Positions 46,851 to 55,357 are shown, numbered from the stretch's first letter. The stretch: DNA of 64,000 bases from CAVTJL01 sp963735065 (GCA_963735065.1 CAVTJL010000004.1:1240001-1304000); one strand, 5' to 3'. Numbers and translations: made by a program. Notes: a model not told the origin generated them from the letters alone.

Positions 46851-49574
46851 TCACCCGGCAGTCTGGACGAGCAGCGCCGCGAGGACGTCGATCAGCGGCG
46901 CGCCCGGCGGGATGGGCGGCTTTTGCTTCGCCGCGAACTCCTCGAACGCCGCGCGCGTCTTCTGACCGAACACGCCGTCCACGGCCCCGACCGAGAAGCC
47001 CTTGGCGTTGAGCGCATCCTGGAGGGCAGCGATCGTGGCCTTCTGTGGCAGGCGGCGGAAATCGTCAGCCGCCGCAGCCTTGGCGCTCGAATCGCTGCTC
47101 GCGCTAGCACGGGCCAGGAGCTGGGCAGCAAGGAGGCCGTCCGTCTTCCCGCCCAGTCGGCCGGAGGCATAGACCTCGGCCAGATGCACATTGCCCCAGG
47201 GGCTGCCATTGCGCGCTGCCATGGCGAACCACTGCGCCGCCTTCTCGGGGTCCTTGCCCACGCCATCCAGGCCTTGGCTGTAGATCAGGCCGAGATTGAT
47301 CGGCGCGTTGGGCTGGCCTCCCTGGGCCGCCTTCTCATACCAGGAGATGGCCTTCTGGATGTCCCGAGGCACGCCCACGCCATGCTCGTAGGCATAGCCG
47401 AGATTGTTGTAGCCATAGATGTCGCCGGCTTCGGCGGACGCCCGGAACAGCACGATCGCTCGATCACCCTGGCCTTCCTGGGCCAGCATGTAGCCGAGAT
47501 TGTTGTAGGCGAAGGTGTGGCCGTGCGCGGCCGCCTTCAAGAACCAGTCGACGGCCTTGTCGTGGTCTTTGGGAACACCCACGCCGTCGCGGTAGAGACG
47601 GCCGAGACTGTTCATCGCCAGCGGATCACCCTTGCCGGCCGCTTCCTCGTAGAGCGCCACCGCCTTGGCGGGATCGCGCGCCACGCCGTGCCCCAGCTCG
47701 TAGAGCGCGCCGAGCGCGCTCAGCGCCACCAGATGCCCGCCCTGCCCGGCCTTCTCGTAGAGCGATGCCGCTTCCGCGTACTGCCCGGCGGCCTCGAGCG
47801 CGCGGCCGAGCTCGTACTGGAAGCGGGCCACGTCGGGGAAGCGCTGCACCGCTGCCCGGCAAGCCGGCACCGCCTTCGTGGCATCGATCTCGTTCGGGTA
47901 GAGCCCGAGGACGACACCCTGGGTGTCGAAGCGTGCGCCCGCCAGCCGGTCACAAGGATCGACGCTGACGTGGATCTGGACCCCGATATCCCGCTCAGCA
48001 CCCTCGGCGCCCACCTTGAGCGTCGTCTCGTCCACGACATCCCGGACGTCGATGCGCGGCTGGTAGGCAACGTTCTGCACAAGCGCTGGATGCACGCCCA
48101 GGCTCGGCACGAGCCCCTTGGCTCCCTCCGTGACCAGCTCGCCGTAGCGCGGCGGCGACAGCACGGCCACCATCGTCGGCGTGCCCTCGATCGCAATCTC
48201 CGTGGGCCCCGTGCCGACGACACTGTCGACGATCTTCATGCCTCCGGATGCGGTCGACGACCCCGCTGCAGCGAGCTGCGGAGCCAGGGCGGCGATCTCG
48301 ATGCGCGCCTGCGCGTCGGCTGCTTCCGCGGTCCCCGTGAAGAGCCCGGCGAACTGTCGTATCTGCTCGATCTGTCCTGCCGCACGGACGAGAGGCCAAA
48401 GGCCTTTGGCCGCAATGGCGGGGACCGGCTGCGCGTCCGTCGGGAGGCTGGCCCGGCGAGCCCGTGCGCGATCGGCCAAGTCACCATTCGGGTGGAGCGC
48501 CAGGAAGGCATCGATCGCAAGCGGCTCGGCCGTCGTCCCGGCCACCGCCTGGACCTCCTGCCAGTCCGCCACGGCCGCCTCCAGGCCACCTGCGCCGGCC
48601 GCTGCCCGCGCCTCGTCGGCCCGCCTTAGCGAGGCCAGATAGGCATCAGCCACCGGCAGGAAGGGTGAGGCCCTGTTCTCCGTGACGAACCGCGCCAGCG
48701 CCAGCTGCTGCTGCGTCGGATCGCTGATCGCCAGGATATCGTTGAGCGCATGCAGCGGATCCGGCGCCTTCGTCGTCGAGGGTGGTGTCAGATAGACATC
48801 CTGGCTGGACAGCGCCGCCTCGGTCCATGGCACCTGCGCGCCGCCGGTGACCTCGCGGACCCGGTCGCTGACCTTGCGAAACAGCAGGCCGACATCCAGC
48901 CCCGGCTCGTCGATATAGCTGGCCAACGCGGCCGCGAAGGGGCTGTTCTGGCCGGGCGGACCGTCGAGCGCGATCTGGCCCGGCGCCGTCGAGTAGGCAA
49001 TCAGCATCCCCTGCTTGGCAGGTGGCGGAATCCGCGCCAATCCTTCGCTTGGCACCAAGGAGCGCGCGACGCCGAGTGACGGTGTGCCGGCCGGCAACGG
49101 ATCGTTTCGGCACGCATCGAGGATCACCACGCCCAGACGCGGCGAGGCCGCCGTGATCTGGTTGACGAGCGACTCGAGCGGCACGGCCTCGGCCGGCAGA
49201 TCGGCTCGCGTGCGCACCGTCGCCGACACCGGCACGAGATAGTTCACGCCGTCGACCTGGACGCCGTGCCCGGAATAGTAGACGAGGGCGACGTCGGCAC
49301 CCGCCGCTTCCTTGGCGAACGCGTCGACACCCGCCCTCAGCTGATCGAGCGAGGTGTCGAGCAAAAGCGTCACCGTATAGTCGGCCTTGCGCAGGCTTGT
49401 TGCGACGAGCTGCGCGTCATCCGTCGGATTTACGAGCGCCGGCAGCGCCGCATAGTGCGCGTTGCCGATCACAAGAGCCACCCGTTCCGCGGCGAGGCCC
49501 TGTACGCTCCAGCAAAGAAGCGCCGACACGACAACCAGCGGGAGCGCGCGCCGTCGCCACGATGAGCGTGGCAT
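46851..49574 (-). CDS. Caspase-like peptidase with SEL1 repeats and peptidoglycan-binding domain
   Basis: A 907-residue exported protein. A Sec signal peptide (RRRALPLVVVSALLCWSVQG) begins right at the chosen ATG 49574. The C14 caspase fold follows, with the dyad His103 in YYSGHGVQ and Cys155 in ILDACRNDP. The middle is helical. Residues about 555-815 are SEL1-type TPR repeats (ALYELGHGVARDPAKAVALY and five more), and about 847-880 form a PG_binding_1-like module (LQDALNAKGFSVGAVDGVFG). It is therefore a periplasmic caspase-like protein tied to peptidoglycan. As sequenced its frame is open upstream into the Gly-rich gene, but the internal signal peptide and a TGATG overlap argue for separate genes. 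It precedes vgrG by 39 bases. Confidence 0.8.
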   Translation of the reverse strand: MPRSSWRRRALPLVVVSALLCWSVQGLAAERVALVIGNAHYAALPALVNPTDDAQLVATSLRKADYTVTLLLDTSLDQLRAGVDAFAKEAAGADVALVYYSGHGVQVDGVNYLVPVSATVRTRADLPAEAVPLESLVNQITAASPRLGVVILDACRNDPLPAGTPSLGVARSLVPSEGLARIPPPAKQGMLIAYSTAPGQIALDGPPGQNSPFAAALASYIDEPGLDVGLLFRKVSDRVREVTGGAQVPWTEAALSSQDVYLTPPSTTKAPDPLHALNDILAISDPTQQQLALARFVTENRASPFLPVADAYLASLRRADEARAAAGAGGLEAAVADWQEVQAVAGTTAEPLAIDAFLALHPNGDLADRARARRASLPTDAQPVPAIAAKGLWPLVRAAGQIEQIRQFAGLFTGTAEAADAQARIEIAALAPQLAAAGSSTASGGMKIVDSVVGTGPTEIAIEGTPTMVAVLSPPRYGELVTEGAKGLVPSLGVHPALVQNVAYQPRIDVRDVVDETTLKVGAEGAERDIGVQIHVSVDPCDRLAGARFDTQGVVLGLYPNEIDATKAVPACRAAVQRFPDVARFQYELGRALEAAGQYAEAASLYEKAGQGGHLVALSALGALYELGHGVARDPAKAVALYEEAAGKGDPLAMNSLGRLYRDGVGVPKDHDKAVDWFLKAAAHGHTFAYNNLGYMLAQEGQGDRAIVLFRASAEAGDIYGYNNLGYAYEHGVGVPRDIQKAISWYEKAAQGGQPNAPINLGLIYSQGLDGVGKDPEKAAQWFAMAARNGSPWGNVHLAEVYASGRLGGKTDGLLAAQLLARASASSDSSAKAAAADDFRRLPQKATIAALQDALNAKGFSVGAVDGVFGQKTRAAFEEFAAKQKPPIPPGAPLIDVLAALLVQTAG

Positions 49575-50105
49575 CACGGTCTCACCAGCCTCCCCCCCAC
49601 CGCCACCGCCGCCGCTTCCTCCTCCACCGCCGCCACCGCCGTGGCCGCCCCCACCATCATGGCTAGGCGGCCCATGGATATCGGGTGCCTTGAACGGCCA
49701 CCAAGTCGGCAAGGCCGAGCTTGCCGTTGTCGCCCGAGGCTGCGATGCGGCCGCCTCTGCCTGGGGCGCCGGAGGCGGGGCCGGAGCGGGCACGACGGAA
49801 GCAGGAGCCGTCGCCGAGGGTGCGTGGCCCAGGGCGCCGCTGGCGCCGATGTCGGCCAGAATCTCGTCCGCGCCAACCTGAAGCCCGGCTGCACCCGGCG
49901 CCCGCTCGGCACGCGCGCGGACGGCGGCCGACGTGCTGCGCTCCGCGATCAGCTGCTCGATGAGGCGAGAGACCTCCGGTTGGGCCGATTGGTTGGCCGG
50001 GCTCGTGGTGATCAGGCTGGCGACGTCCTGGGCCCCGGCGCTCCCTACGCAGGCGACGGTCACGCACACCGTCAGGACCGATACGGCTCCTGCTCGCTTA
50101 ACCAT
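49574..50105 (-). CDS. Gly-rich secreted hypothetical protein; frame slips in a seven-base homopolymer
   Basis: Starts at the ATG at 50105 after a strong AAGGAGAGG site and has a Sec signal peptide (AGAVSVLTVCVTVACVGSAGA). The mature part has a helical stretch (VSRLIEQLIAERSTSAAVRARAERAPG), an Ala/Pro linker and a Gly-rich tail. As read, it runs in frame into the caspase-like protein. Dropping one base from the run at 49592-49598 (seven C on the plus strand) ends it as GGRLVRP with a TGA sharing its last base with the next ATG (TGATG). This is the coupling seen elsewhere in this locus, so I treat it as its own gene of about 176 residues. Function unknown; exported, probably with the caspase-like partner. 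Confidence 0.55.
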
Positions 50106-50136
50106 CGTTCCTCTCCTTCGAGCCAGAGGCGGAGCA

Positions 50137-50559
50137 TCAGGGTTTGGCGCAATCGGTGATCGACGTCCGGACGCTCGCTGCGACACGCGCCAGATCGGCG
50201 GGCGCCATGCTGCAGGAACCGATCGTGGTCATGCGGTCGAGCGTCGAGAGATCGACCAGATCGGTCAGCTCTTTCGGATCGATGACCTTCGCATATTGCT
50301 GCCCGAGCCCCTCAAGCACGCTGTAGCGCACCACCGCGAAGTCGTGATCGTCGCGCATGAGATTGCAGCGGGCGGCGATGCCCAGCGTATCGCCGCAGCG
50401 GCGAGCTGCCAGCACCGCCTCGCTGCGCGTCGGCGCTGGGCTGGAGACGGCTGTGGCAGGCTGAGCTGCGGGCGCCGGGCTGGACGGCTCGAGCCCCGGA
50501 AGCTGGTCGCAGGCTGAAACCAGCAGCAATGATGTCAGCAGCATGAAGCTCGGTCGCAT
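50137..50559 (-). CDS. Small lipoprotein, hypothetical
   Basis: A 140-residue lipoprotein: signal peptide MRPSFMLLTSLLLVSAC with lipobox LVSAC, so Cys17 is lipidated. A short Pro/Ala tether (PSSPAPAAQPATAV) leads to a small domain with three further cysteines (RRCGDTLG, ARCNLMRDD, GSCSMAP) and a helical part ending ITDCAKP. It is the first gene of the reverse T6SS run, 31 bases before the Gly-rich secreted gene. A link to the caspase-like protein in the envelope is possible, but nothing in the sequence shows it. Confidence 0.7.
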   Translation of the reverse strand: MRPSFMLLTSLLLVSACDQLPGLEPSSPAPAAQPATAVSSPAPTRSEAVLAARRCGDTLGIAARCNLMRDDHDFAVVRYSVLEGLGQQYAKVIDPKELTDLVDLSTLDRMTTIGSCSMAPADLARVAASVRTSITDCAKP

Positions 50560-50689
50560 CGGCCCGGCCCTGTCGGAACCACCCTGCTGATCTTGTCACA
50601 GCTCTACGGTCTGAGCCGTGATGCGCATCACTCCTGCGCCGCCCATTGCCGGGCGTCAAGCCTCCCTCTTGCTGCCATTGAGAGGCGGG

Positions 50690-50708
50690 GCGCCGGCAAA
50701 CCCGGCGC
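50690..50708. terminator. Hairpin between lipoprotein gene and heme oxygenase gene
   Basis: Perfect 7-bp stem GCGCCGG / CCGGCGC with a 5-base loop, about 110 bases past the heme oxygenase stop on that strand, without a T-run. It may end the heme oxygenase transcript. Support is weak. Confidence 0.25.
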
Positions 50709-50818
50709 GGTTCAGACGGAAGCCCGCCGATGGGCTTGAGGAGGCGGCCACGGCCTACTTCAAGCCGCAGCGCGTCGGCCGCGCCGCTCGAGAAGCTGGG
50801 CAGAAGGTTGGGGCATTA

Positions 50819-51517
50819 TCAGCTCGCGTCGCGCCGGCCGGCACGCTCCTGGACCGCGAGCGAGACCTCGATGTTGAGCTCGAAGGCGATCGCTGCCTCC
50901 TCGATCACGGCCTCGCGATCCTCGATCCCGAGCGCCGCGCGGTCGAGCGACTGGCGATAGGCGGCCTTGAACCCCTCGGCATCGGCGATCGCGGGAAAGT
51001 CGTAGAAGCCGAGGCTCCGGGGTCCCAGCCCGGGTGCCCGCGCCAGGATCCGGCGCAGAATCTGACCGCCGTACAGATCACCCATATAGCGCGCATAGGC
51101 ATGCGCGATCAGCCGGGTGCCGCTGCCCTGGGCAGCGGCACCCACCTGCCGGGCATAGCGCTCGCCCGCCGGGAGCAGCGGCAGCGCGCTCGCCCAATCC
51201 GGTCCCGAAAGGTCCTCGAGGTCGGAGGCAAGGGCCCACGCCCGGTAGACGGCCGGCTGCGCGAGGTCGCGCAGGGCCGGCGCCAGGCGATGCCGCTCGA
51301 GGGCATTCTCCATTTCCGCATAGGCCGGCAGCAGGTTGCGCAGCAACAGGGCATAGCCCTCCCGGCTCGCCTGGCCGCGAAGCATCTCGCGCACGATCCC
51401 GGACCGCTCGGCCTGGACATGCAAGGCGTGCGTGCGCTCACGCAACGCGGCCGCGAGCCCGAGCACCGGGCCGGCCTGGATCGCCGAAGCCCGGCTCACT
51501 GGTGCCAAAAGCGCCAT
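50819..51517 (-). CDS. Biliverdin-producing heme oxygenase
   Basis: Splits heme to biliverdin, CO and iron, 232 residues. The family signature LRERTHALHVQAE near residue 26 (L-R-x-x-T-x-x-x-H-x-x-x-E) gives the proximal heme His. The distal-helix motif YARYMGDLYGGQIL near 140 supplies the flexible glycines over the heme. Its place beside photosynthesis genes suggests supply of bilin chromophore for a bacteriophytochrome or control of heme levels, though no phytochrome gene is in the window. The start lies 22 bases inside the preceding secreted-protein gene, so both share one transcript, which begins behind a PpsR-like site. Confidence 0.88.
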   Translation of the reverse strand: MALLAPVSRASAIQAGPVLGLAAALRERTHALHVQAERSGIVREMLRGQASREGYALLLRNLLPAYAEMENALERHRLAPALRDLAQPAVYRAWALASDLEDLSGPDWASALPLLPAGERYARQVGAAAQGSGTRLIAHAYARYMGDLYGGQILRRILARAPGLGPRSLGFYDFPAIADAEGFKAAYRQSLDRAALGIEDREAVIEEAAIAFELNIEVSLAVQERAGRRDAS

Positions 51518-51879
51518 TCGTACTCCGGCGCCGTGATCCGCCCAGGCGCGCCCGGCTCCTCGACACTGGCCAGCGCCCAGGGCCGGAGCGGCCCGGCGAA
51601 GCAGCTCCGATCACCATCCGAGGCCGACGCGGCGCGCTGGAAGCAGAAGCGCACCTCGACGGCCCGCCCGCAGACATTCTCGATCACTGCCTTGCCGCGA
51701 TAGAGCGGGGGCTGCTGCTGCGGCTGGGATAGCCGCTGGACCTCATAGCGGTTCAGGACAACGCACGGCATGGAGTCAGGCGCCTTGGGATCGTCATAGC
51801 TCCCGGCCGCCCAAGCGCCGCCGACGTTCAGAGCCAAGGCGACGACGCCGAGCCCGAGCACGGTGCGCACCGATTTCAT
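51496..51879 (-). CDS. Small secreted Cys-containing hypothetical protein
   Basis: A 127-residue protein with a signal peptide (VLGLGVVALALNVGGAWA, cleaved near residue 25). The mature domain of about 100 residues has four cysteines (DSMPCVVL, ENVCGRAVEVRFCFQ, DRSCFAG) and probably forms a disulfide-linked beta fold in the periplasm. I do not recognise the family. It overlaps the heme oxygenase start by 22 bases, so the pair is co-expressed. A perfect PpsR-like palindrome lies 38 bases upstream of its ATG, which ties it to photosynthesis control rather than to the T6SS run beyond. Confidence 0.65.
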   Translation of the reverse strand: MKSVRTVLGLGVVALALNVGGAWAAGSYDDPKAPDSMPCVVLNRYEVQRLSQPQQQPPLYRGKAVIENVCGRAVEVRFCFQRAASASDGDRSCFAGPLRPWALASVEEPGAPGRITAPEYEWRFWHQ

Positions 51880-51916
51880 CCGATCCCCTCCCGAACCTTC
51901 GCGCCGTTCCCCCGCG

Positions 51917-51934
51917 TGTCAGGTTCTCCCGACA
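51917..51934. promoter_or_regulatory. PpsR/CrtJ-type palindrome upstream of the secreted protein-heme oxygenase pair
   Basis: The 18 bases begin TGTC and end GACA, a full match to the TGT-N12-ACA consensus including the inner C and G. It lies 38 bases before the ATG at 51879. Only one site is seen here; no second site stands 8 bp away, unlike the pigment-gene promoters of this window. Confidence 0.5.
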
Positions 51935-52147
51935 CGGTGCCAGAGTGGCGCCTCCAACCCGACTGTCAAGACGAAGCGCCAACCACCGTCGTGCAAATAG
52001 TCGACACCGCGGACACCACCGACCGGGACCCCATGCCGCCGGTCCGAGCGAGCCTCGGTAGCCCGAACGATGCGACCGGGCGCAGGCGCCCGATCGCATG
52101 GACATCGCACCAAGGCCCCTACCAGCCTGGAGCGCTGGATGGAGGAC

Positions 52148-52170
52148 GCCGCCGGCTGCCACTCGGCGGC
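52148..52170 (-). terminator. Hairpin after pufC
   Basis: A 7-bp stem GCCGCCG / CGGCGGC with a 9-base loop, about 20 bases past the pufC stop. No T-run follows. A possible end of the puf transcript. Confidence 0.3.
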
Positions 52171-52189
52171 ATCGGGATCCGCCTGCCGC

Positions 52190-53227
52190 CTACTGGGCGG
52201 GCGCCGCCGGCGCGGGCGTGCCTGCCAGCTCCGGGTAGTGGGTCAGCATGCTGACGCCGAAGAGCGGCTTGTACACGCCGCGATGGCAGGTGGCGCAGTT
52301 GAGCTTCGGCGGATCACCCAACGGCCCCAGGCGGGCGCTCGGGAACTCGGGCCCAAGCGGGACCAGGAAATTCCGGTTGAGGTCGTTGACCATCTTGATG
52401 CCGTACCAAGCCGTCGCACGCTGCGGGGTGCTCTGGTCCCAGGAGGTGAACGATCGCGTGTTGTGGCAGAAGGTGCAGTTGACGCCGAGGGACTCGGACA
52501 TGTGCATCATGAGGCCGTAGGTCGACTCGGCCTGCTTGACCGAGTGACGATCGGTGCCGGGCAATGCCTGCGTCGCCACCACGCGGATCAGATCCTGGTC
52601 GGTGTCCAGGAACCTCGAGAACGGGTCGTTCGGCAACGAGGTGAGGCCGACGGACGGTGCCGGCGCGTTCTGTCCGGCACGGTTGCCGGCCATGCCCTTT
52701 TCCTGCTCGGGGGACTTGAACCAGATCGCCTCGGGCACGGGCTGACCACGATGGCAGGTGTAGCAGGTGACGCCGGTCGCAGCGACGTGGCTGTGCCAGT
52801 CGCTGTTGATGTGGCGGGTCATCTGCAGCATCCGCCGGGCCACCACCTTGGTATAGAGGGTGTCGTCGGCAAAGTTTCCGTCGGCGCCGTGACAGTAGGC
52901 GCAGCCCTGCTTGGGCGCCACCCACTGAGTGATCGAGGCCATCAGGCGGGCGAACTCAACGACGCTGACATCGCCCAGCACCTGGACGTTCTTGTAGACT
53001 TGGCCCGCGGTCGGGCCGGTCGCCGGCATCGGCTTCGAGGACGGCGGCACCTGGTTCGCCTCGAGCTCCTGGGCGACGGTGCGGGGGTTGTACACGAGCT
53101 CCATGCCGAGACCGCGGAAGCCGCGCTGGATGGTATCGACCGGCGGACGGCTCCAACCGGAGAGGGTGAGCATGGCGATGGTCAAGAGCACCACCACCGT
53201 CACCGAGATCCCGACGCCGAGCCTCAT
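52190..53227 (-). CDS. pufC: Photosynthetic reaction centre tetraheme cytochrome subunit PufC
   Basis: Periplasmic cytochrome that re-reduces the photo-oxidised special pair. The 345-residue protein has four CxxCH heme sites: CAYCH, CYTCH, CTFCH and CATCH. The N-terminal hydrophobic segment VTVVVLLTIAMLTLSGW acts as signal or anchor; there is no lipobox Cys, so attachment by that helix is likely. The start at 53227 overlaps the pufM stop (ATGA) and is preferred to upstream in-frame codons. Presence of pufC and absence of pufX fits reaction centres outside the Rhodobacter group. It is the last gene of the superoperon, with an Ala/Pro tail. Confidence 0.96.
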   Translation of the reverse strand: MRLGVGISVTVVVLLTIAMLTLSGWSRPPVDTIQRGFRGLGMELVYNPRTVAQELEANQVPPSSKPMPATGPTAGQVYKNVQVLGDVSVVEFARLMASITQWVAPKQGCAYCHGADGNFADDTLYTKVVARRMLQMTRHINSDWHSHVAATGVTCYTCHRGQPVPEAIWFKSPEQEKGMAGNRAGQNAPAPSVGLTSLPNDPFSRFLDTDQDLIRVVATQALPGTDRHSVKQAESTYGLMMHMSESLGVNCTFCHNTRSFTSWDQSTPQRATAWYGIKMVNDLNRNFLVPLGPEFPSARLGPLGDPPKLNCATCHRGVYKPLFGVSMLTHYPELAGTPAPAAPAQ

Positions 53228-54204
53228 TGGGGCGCTCCCTTCAGCGTGGCCGGATCGACCACCGGCGCAAAGACCGCGGGATAGGACGGCGCGACGCCGT
53301 GCTTGACCGCCCAGAGGTACCAGTTGTCGACCACGGTGCCGGTGAGCAGGATGCCGATGCCGCCACACAGGGTGGTCAGGACCGCGAACCACCAAGCCCA
53401 GCGATGGATCGATTCCATCGTCGCGTTGAAGCCCATGGTCCAGCGCCAGAACAGCGCCGCCCGCTCGGTCGCGGTGCCGCGATCGACGATCTGCTCGACC
53501 TCCCGGTCACCGCCGAAGCGGCTCACCGCGAGGATGGTGGCGCCGTGCATGGCAAACAGAAGCGTCGAGCCGTAGAGGAAGACGATCGAGAGCATGTGGA
53601 ACGGGTTGTAGAAGAGGTTGCCGTAGCGGATCGAGAACGCCGCGGTCCAGTCCAGGTGCGGGAAGATCCCGAACGGCACGGCCTCGCCCCAGCTGCCCAT
53701 CAGGATGGGCCGAATGAAGCCGAGCACGAGGTAGAGCCAGATCGCCGAGGCGAAGGCCCAGGCAACGTGCGTGCCCATGCCGAGCGCGCGCGCCCGCCTG
53801 TACATGCGCACCCACCAGAGCAGGATCGCGGTGGTCAGGAAGAAGCCAGCCATGAGCCACCAGCCGCCTTCGTTCAGCGGCGGCATGATGGTCAGGCCCA
53901 GTCCCGGCGGGGGCGGCTCGAGGGCCAGCCAGGGCAGCTGGCGGACGAACTGGACGGGGTCCCAGCCGACCGAGGCCCACATGTTGAGGCCAATGATCTC
54001 GAACGCGATGAAGCCGCAGATCAGCGAGGTGACCCCGAGCCAGCCGAGATAGATCGGGCCGATCTGGGCATCACCGATCCGCCCCAGCCAGTACACGAAG
54101 CGTGGCTCGCCCTGGCGCTCCTTGTTGCCGCGCGCGAGCGGCACCCCGGCATAGGCCGGAGCGCGGATCTGAACGCTGGTGAAGATGTTCTGATACTCGG
54201 CCAT
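53224..54204 (-). CDS. pufM: Reaction centre M subunit PufM
   Basis: One of the two core subunits of the type-II reaction centre; with PufL it binds the special-pair bacteriochlorophylls, pheophytin, quinones and the non-heme iron. The 326-residue protein has five TM helices. Ligand motifs are seen: YNPFHMLSIVFLYG with the special-pair His, LLFAMHGATIL for iron, the Glu-rich RFGGDREVEQI loop, and ESIHRWAWW with the last iron His. It lies 15 bases after pufL and overlaps pufC by four bases. Confidence 0.98.
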   Translation of the reverse strand: MAEYQNIFTSVQIRAPAYAGVPLARGNKERQGEPRFVYWLGRIGDAQIGPIYLGWLGVTSLICGFIAFEIIGLNMWASVGWDPVQFVRQLPWLALEPPPPGLGLTIMPPLNEGGWWLMAGFFLTTAILLWWVRMYRRARALGMGTHVAWAFASAIWLYLVLGFIRPILMGSWGEAVPFGIFPHLDWTAAFSIRYGNLFYNPFHMLSIVFLYGSTLLFAMHGATILAVSRFGGDREVEQIVDRGTATERAALFWRWTMGFNATMESIHRWAWWFAVLTTLCGGIGILLTGTVVDNWYLWAVKHGVAPSYPAVFAPVVDPATLKGAPQ

Positions 54205-54219
54205 GATCCTGCCCTCGCC

Positions 54220-55044
54220 TCAGCGCCAGATCGGGAGGTTGAGCCACCAGCCCCACCATTCGGGCCAGCCGCGGGTCCAAAAGGGACCACTGATGACGAT
54301 ACAGACGGCGCTCCAGAAGGCCGCGCTGAGCGCCAAGAACAGGCCCAGCCGGTGAATTCCCAGCGTGCCGATCGAATAGCCGATGGTGTCGCGGAAAAAG
54401 GTGTTCTCGTGCTCCGACGACTTGATCGGCTCGCCCTCAGGCGGGTTGGCCGCGGACAGCACCAGCGAGCCGTGCAGCGCCAGGGCAAGCGTGGTGGTGA
54501 AGAAGAAGCTCACCGCCAGCATGTGCGCCGGATTGTAATGGAAATGCAGATACTGGTAGCCGACGTTGGAGACCCAGTCGAGATGGCTGATGATGCCGTA
54601 CGGGAAGCCGTGGCCCCAGGCACCGAGCAGCAGCGGCCGGATCACCTCGAGGGTGACATAGGCCAGGATCGCGAAGCTGTAGGCGAACGGCACGTGATAG
54701 CCGATGCCCAGCTTGCGGCAGATCTCGACCTGGCGGAGCGCCCAGGATACGAAGGCGCCGATCGCGCAGACCGTGATGATCTGCCAGAGCCCGCCCTCGC
54801 GAAGCGGTGCCAGGGCCAAGCCGTATTTGAGGTCCGGCGGCGCTATGTTGATCTGCCAGATGTTCCAGGTCGGCCCGATTGCGGCGCCATAGACGATCAG
54901 AGCCGTCCCGAGGGCGGAGAAGAAGATCGTCGTGACCCCGAAAAAGCCGACAAAGAACGGCCCGATCCAGAAGTCGAACAGATCGCCGCCGATCAGCGTG
55001 CCGCCGCGGACCCTGTACTTGCGTTCGTAATTGAGCATGGCCAT
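54220..55044 (-). CDS. pufL: Reaction centre L subunit PufL
   Basis: Core L subunit of the reaction centre, 274 residues, five TM helices. Signature segments are NYERKYRVRGGTLIGGDLFDFW at the start, GIISHLDWVSNVGYQYLHFHYNPAHML with bacteriochlorophyll-binding His residues, ALALHGSLVL with an iron His, and YSIGTLGIHRLGLF with the second. The start MAML has an ATG two codons further in as an alternative. A stem-loop lies between pufA and this gene and probably protects the pufBA part of the mRNA. Confidence 0.98.
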   Translation of the reverse strand: MAMLNYERKYRVRGGTLIGGDLFDFWIGPFFVGFFGVTTIFFSALGTALIVYGAAIGPTWNIWQINIAPPDLKYGLALAPLREGGLWQIITVCAIGAFVSWALRQVEICRKLGIGYHVPFAYSFAILAYVTLEVIRPLLLGAWGHGFPYGIISHLDWVSNVGYQYLHFHYNPAHMLAVSFFFTTTLALALHGSLVLSAANPPEGEPIKSSEHENTFFRDTIGYSIGTLGIHRLGLFLALSAAFWSAVCIVISGPFWTRGWPEWWGWWLNLPIWR

Positions 55045-55104
55045 CGTCGGATTCCCGTTCTCCAGACCGGGTCAGGGCGGACGAGGCGTGCCGGCCCGGC
55101 AGCA

Positions 55105-55136
55105 GACGGGGTCGGGCTCTTCGCTCGAGCCCCGTC
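55105..55136 (-). promoter_or_regulatory. Intercistronic stem-loop between pufA and pufL
   Basis: GACGGGG at 55105-55111 pairs with CCCCGTC at 55130-55136, and inner pairing (GGGCTC with GAGCCC) is also possible. In Rhodobacter such a hairpin blocks 3' decay and raises antenna over reaction-centre expression. Position matches; the effect here is inferred. Confidence 0.5.
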
Positions 55137-55157
55137 CGCTGCCATTGCCGGACGCCG

Positions 55158-55346
55158 CTACTTGGGCTGCGACTGCGTCGGCGGCAGGGGTGACATCTGC
55201 GACGCCGTCGCGCGCGGACCTTCCAGCCAGTTGAACCGGTCGGTGCTGAGCAGGATGAAGTGGATCAGCAACGCCAGAACGAACAGGAAGGTGAAGAGCG
55301 CCACGAGCGTGCGCCGCGGATCGAACAGAAGCCACATGCGCCACAT
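55158..55346 (-). CDS. pufA: Light-harvesting LH1 alpha polypeptide PufA
   Basis: A 62-residue antenna protein that binds bacteriochlorophyll in the ring round the reaction centre. It has the alpha-type start MWRMWLLFDPRR, one TM helix and the chlorophyll-binding His in ALLIHFILLST, then FNWLEG and a Pro-rich tail. The ATG at 55346 has a good GGAGG site; a second ATG four codons in is a less likely start. It follows pufB by 11 bases. Confidence 0.97.
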   Translation of the reverse strand: MWRMWLLFDPRRTLVALFTFLFVLALLIHFILLSTDRFNWLEGPRATASQMSPLPPTQSQPK

Positions 55347-55357
55347 GCTCTTGCCTC

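Larger units (their letters stand above)
51880..52189. other. Intergenic region between the heme oxygenase pair and pufC (310 bp)
   Basis: No gene is supported. It contains the upstream region of the secreted protein/heme oxygenase pair with a PpsR-like site (51917-51934) and the 3' end of the puf operon with a small hairpin (52148-52170). Confidence 0.5.

Noticed and set aside
46851..50186. A single 1111-residue secreted caspase protein starting at 50186
   Set aside because: A second complete signal peptide begins at 49574, and one base less in the seven-base run gives a TGATG junction. Two genes explain the data better. The start at 50186 also lacks a ribosome site compared with 50105.
50618..51703. 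Long plus-strand frame opposite the heme oxygenase gene
   Set aside because: Shadow frame: no domain and low-complexity Arg/Gly content, whereas the minus strand carries a clear heme oxygenase.
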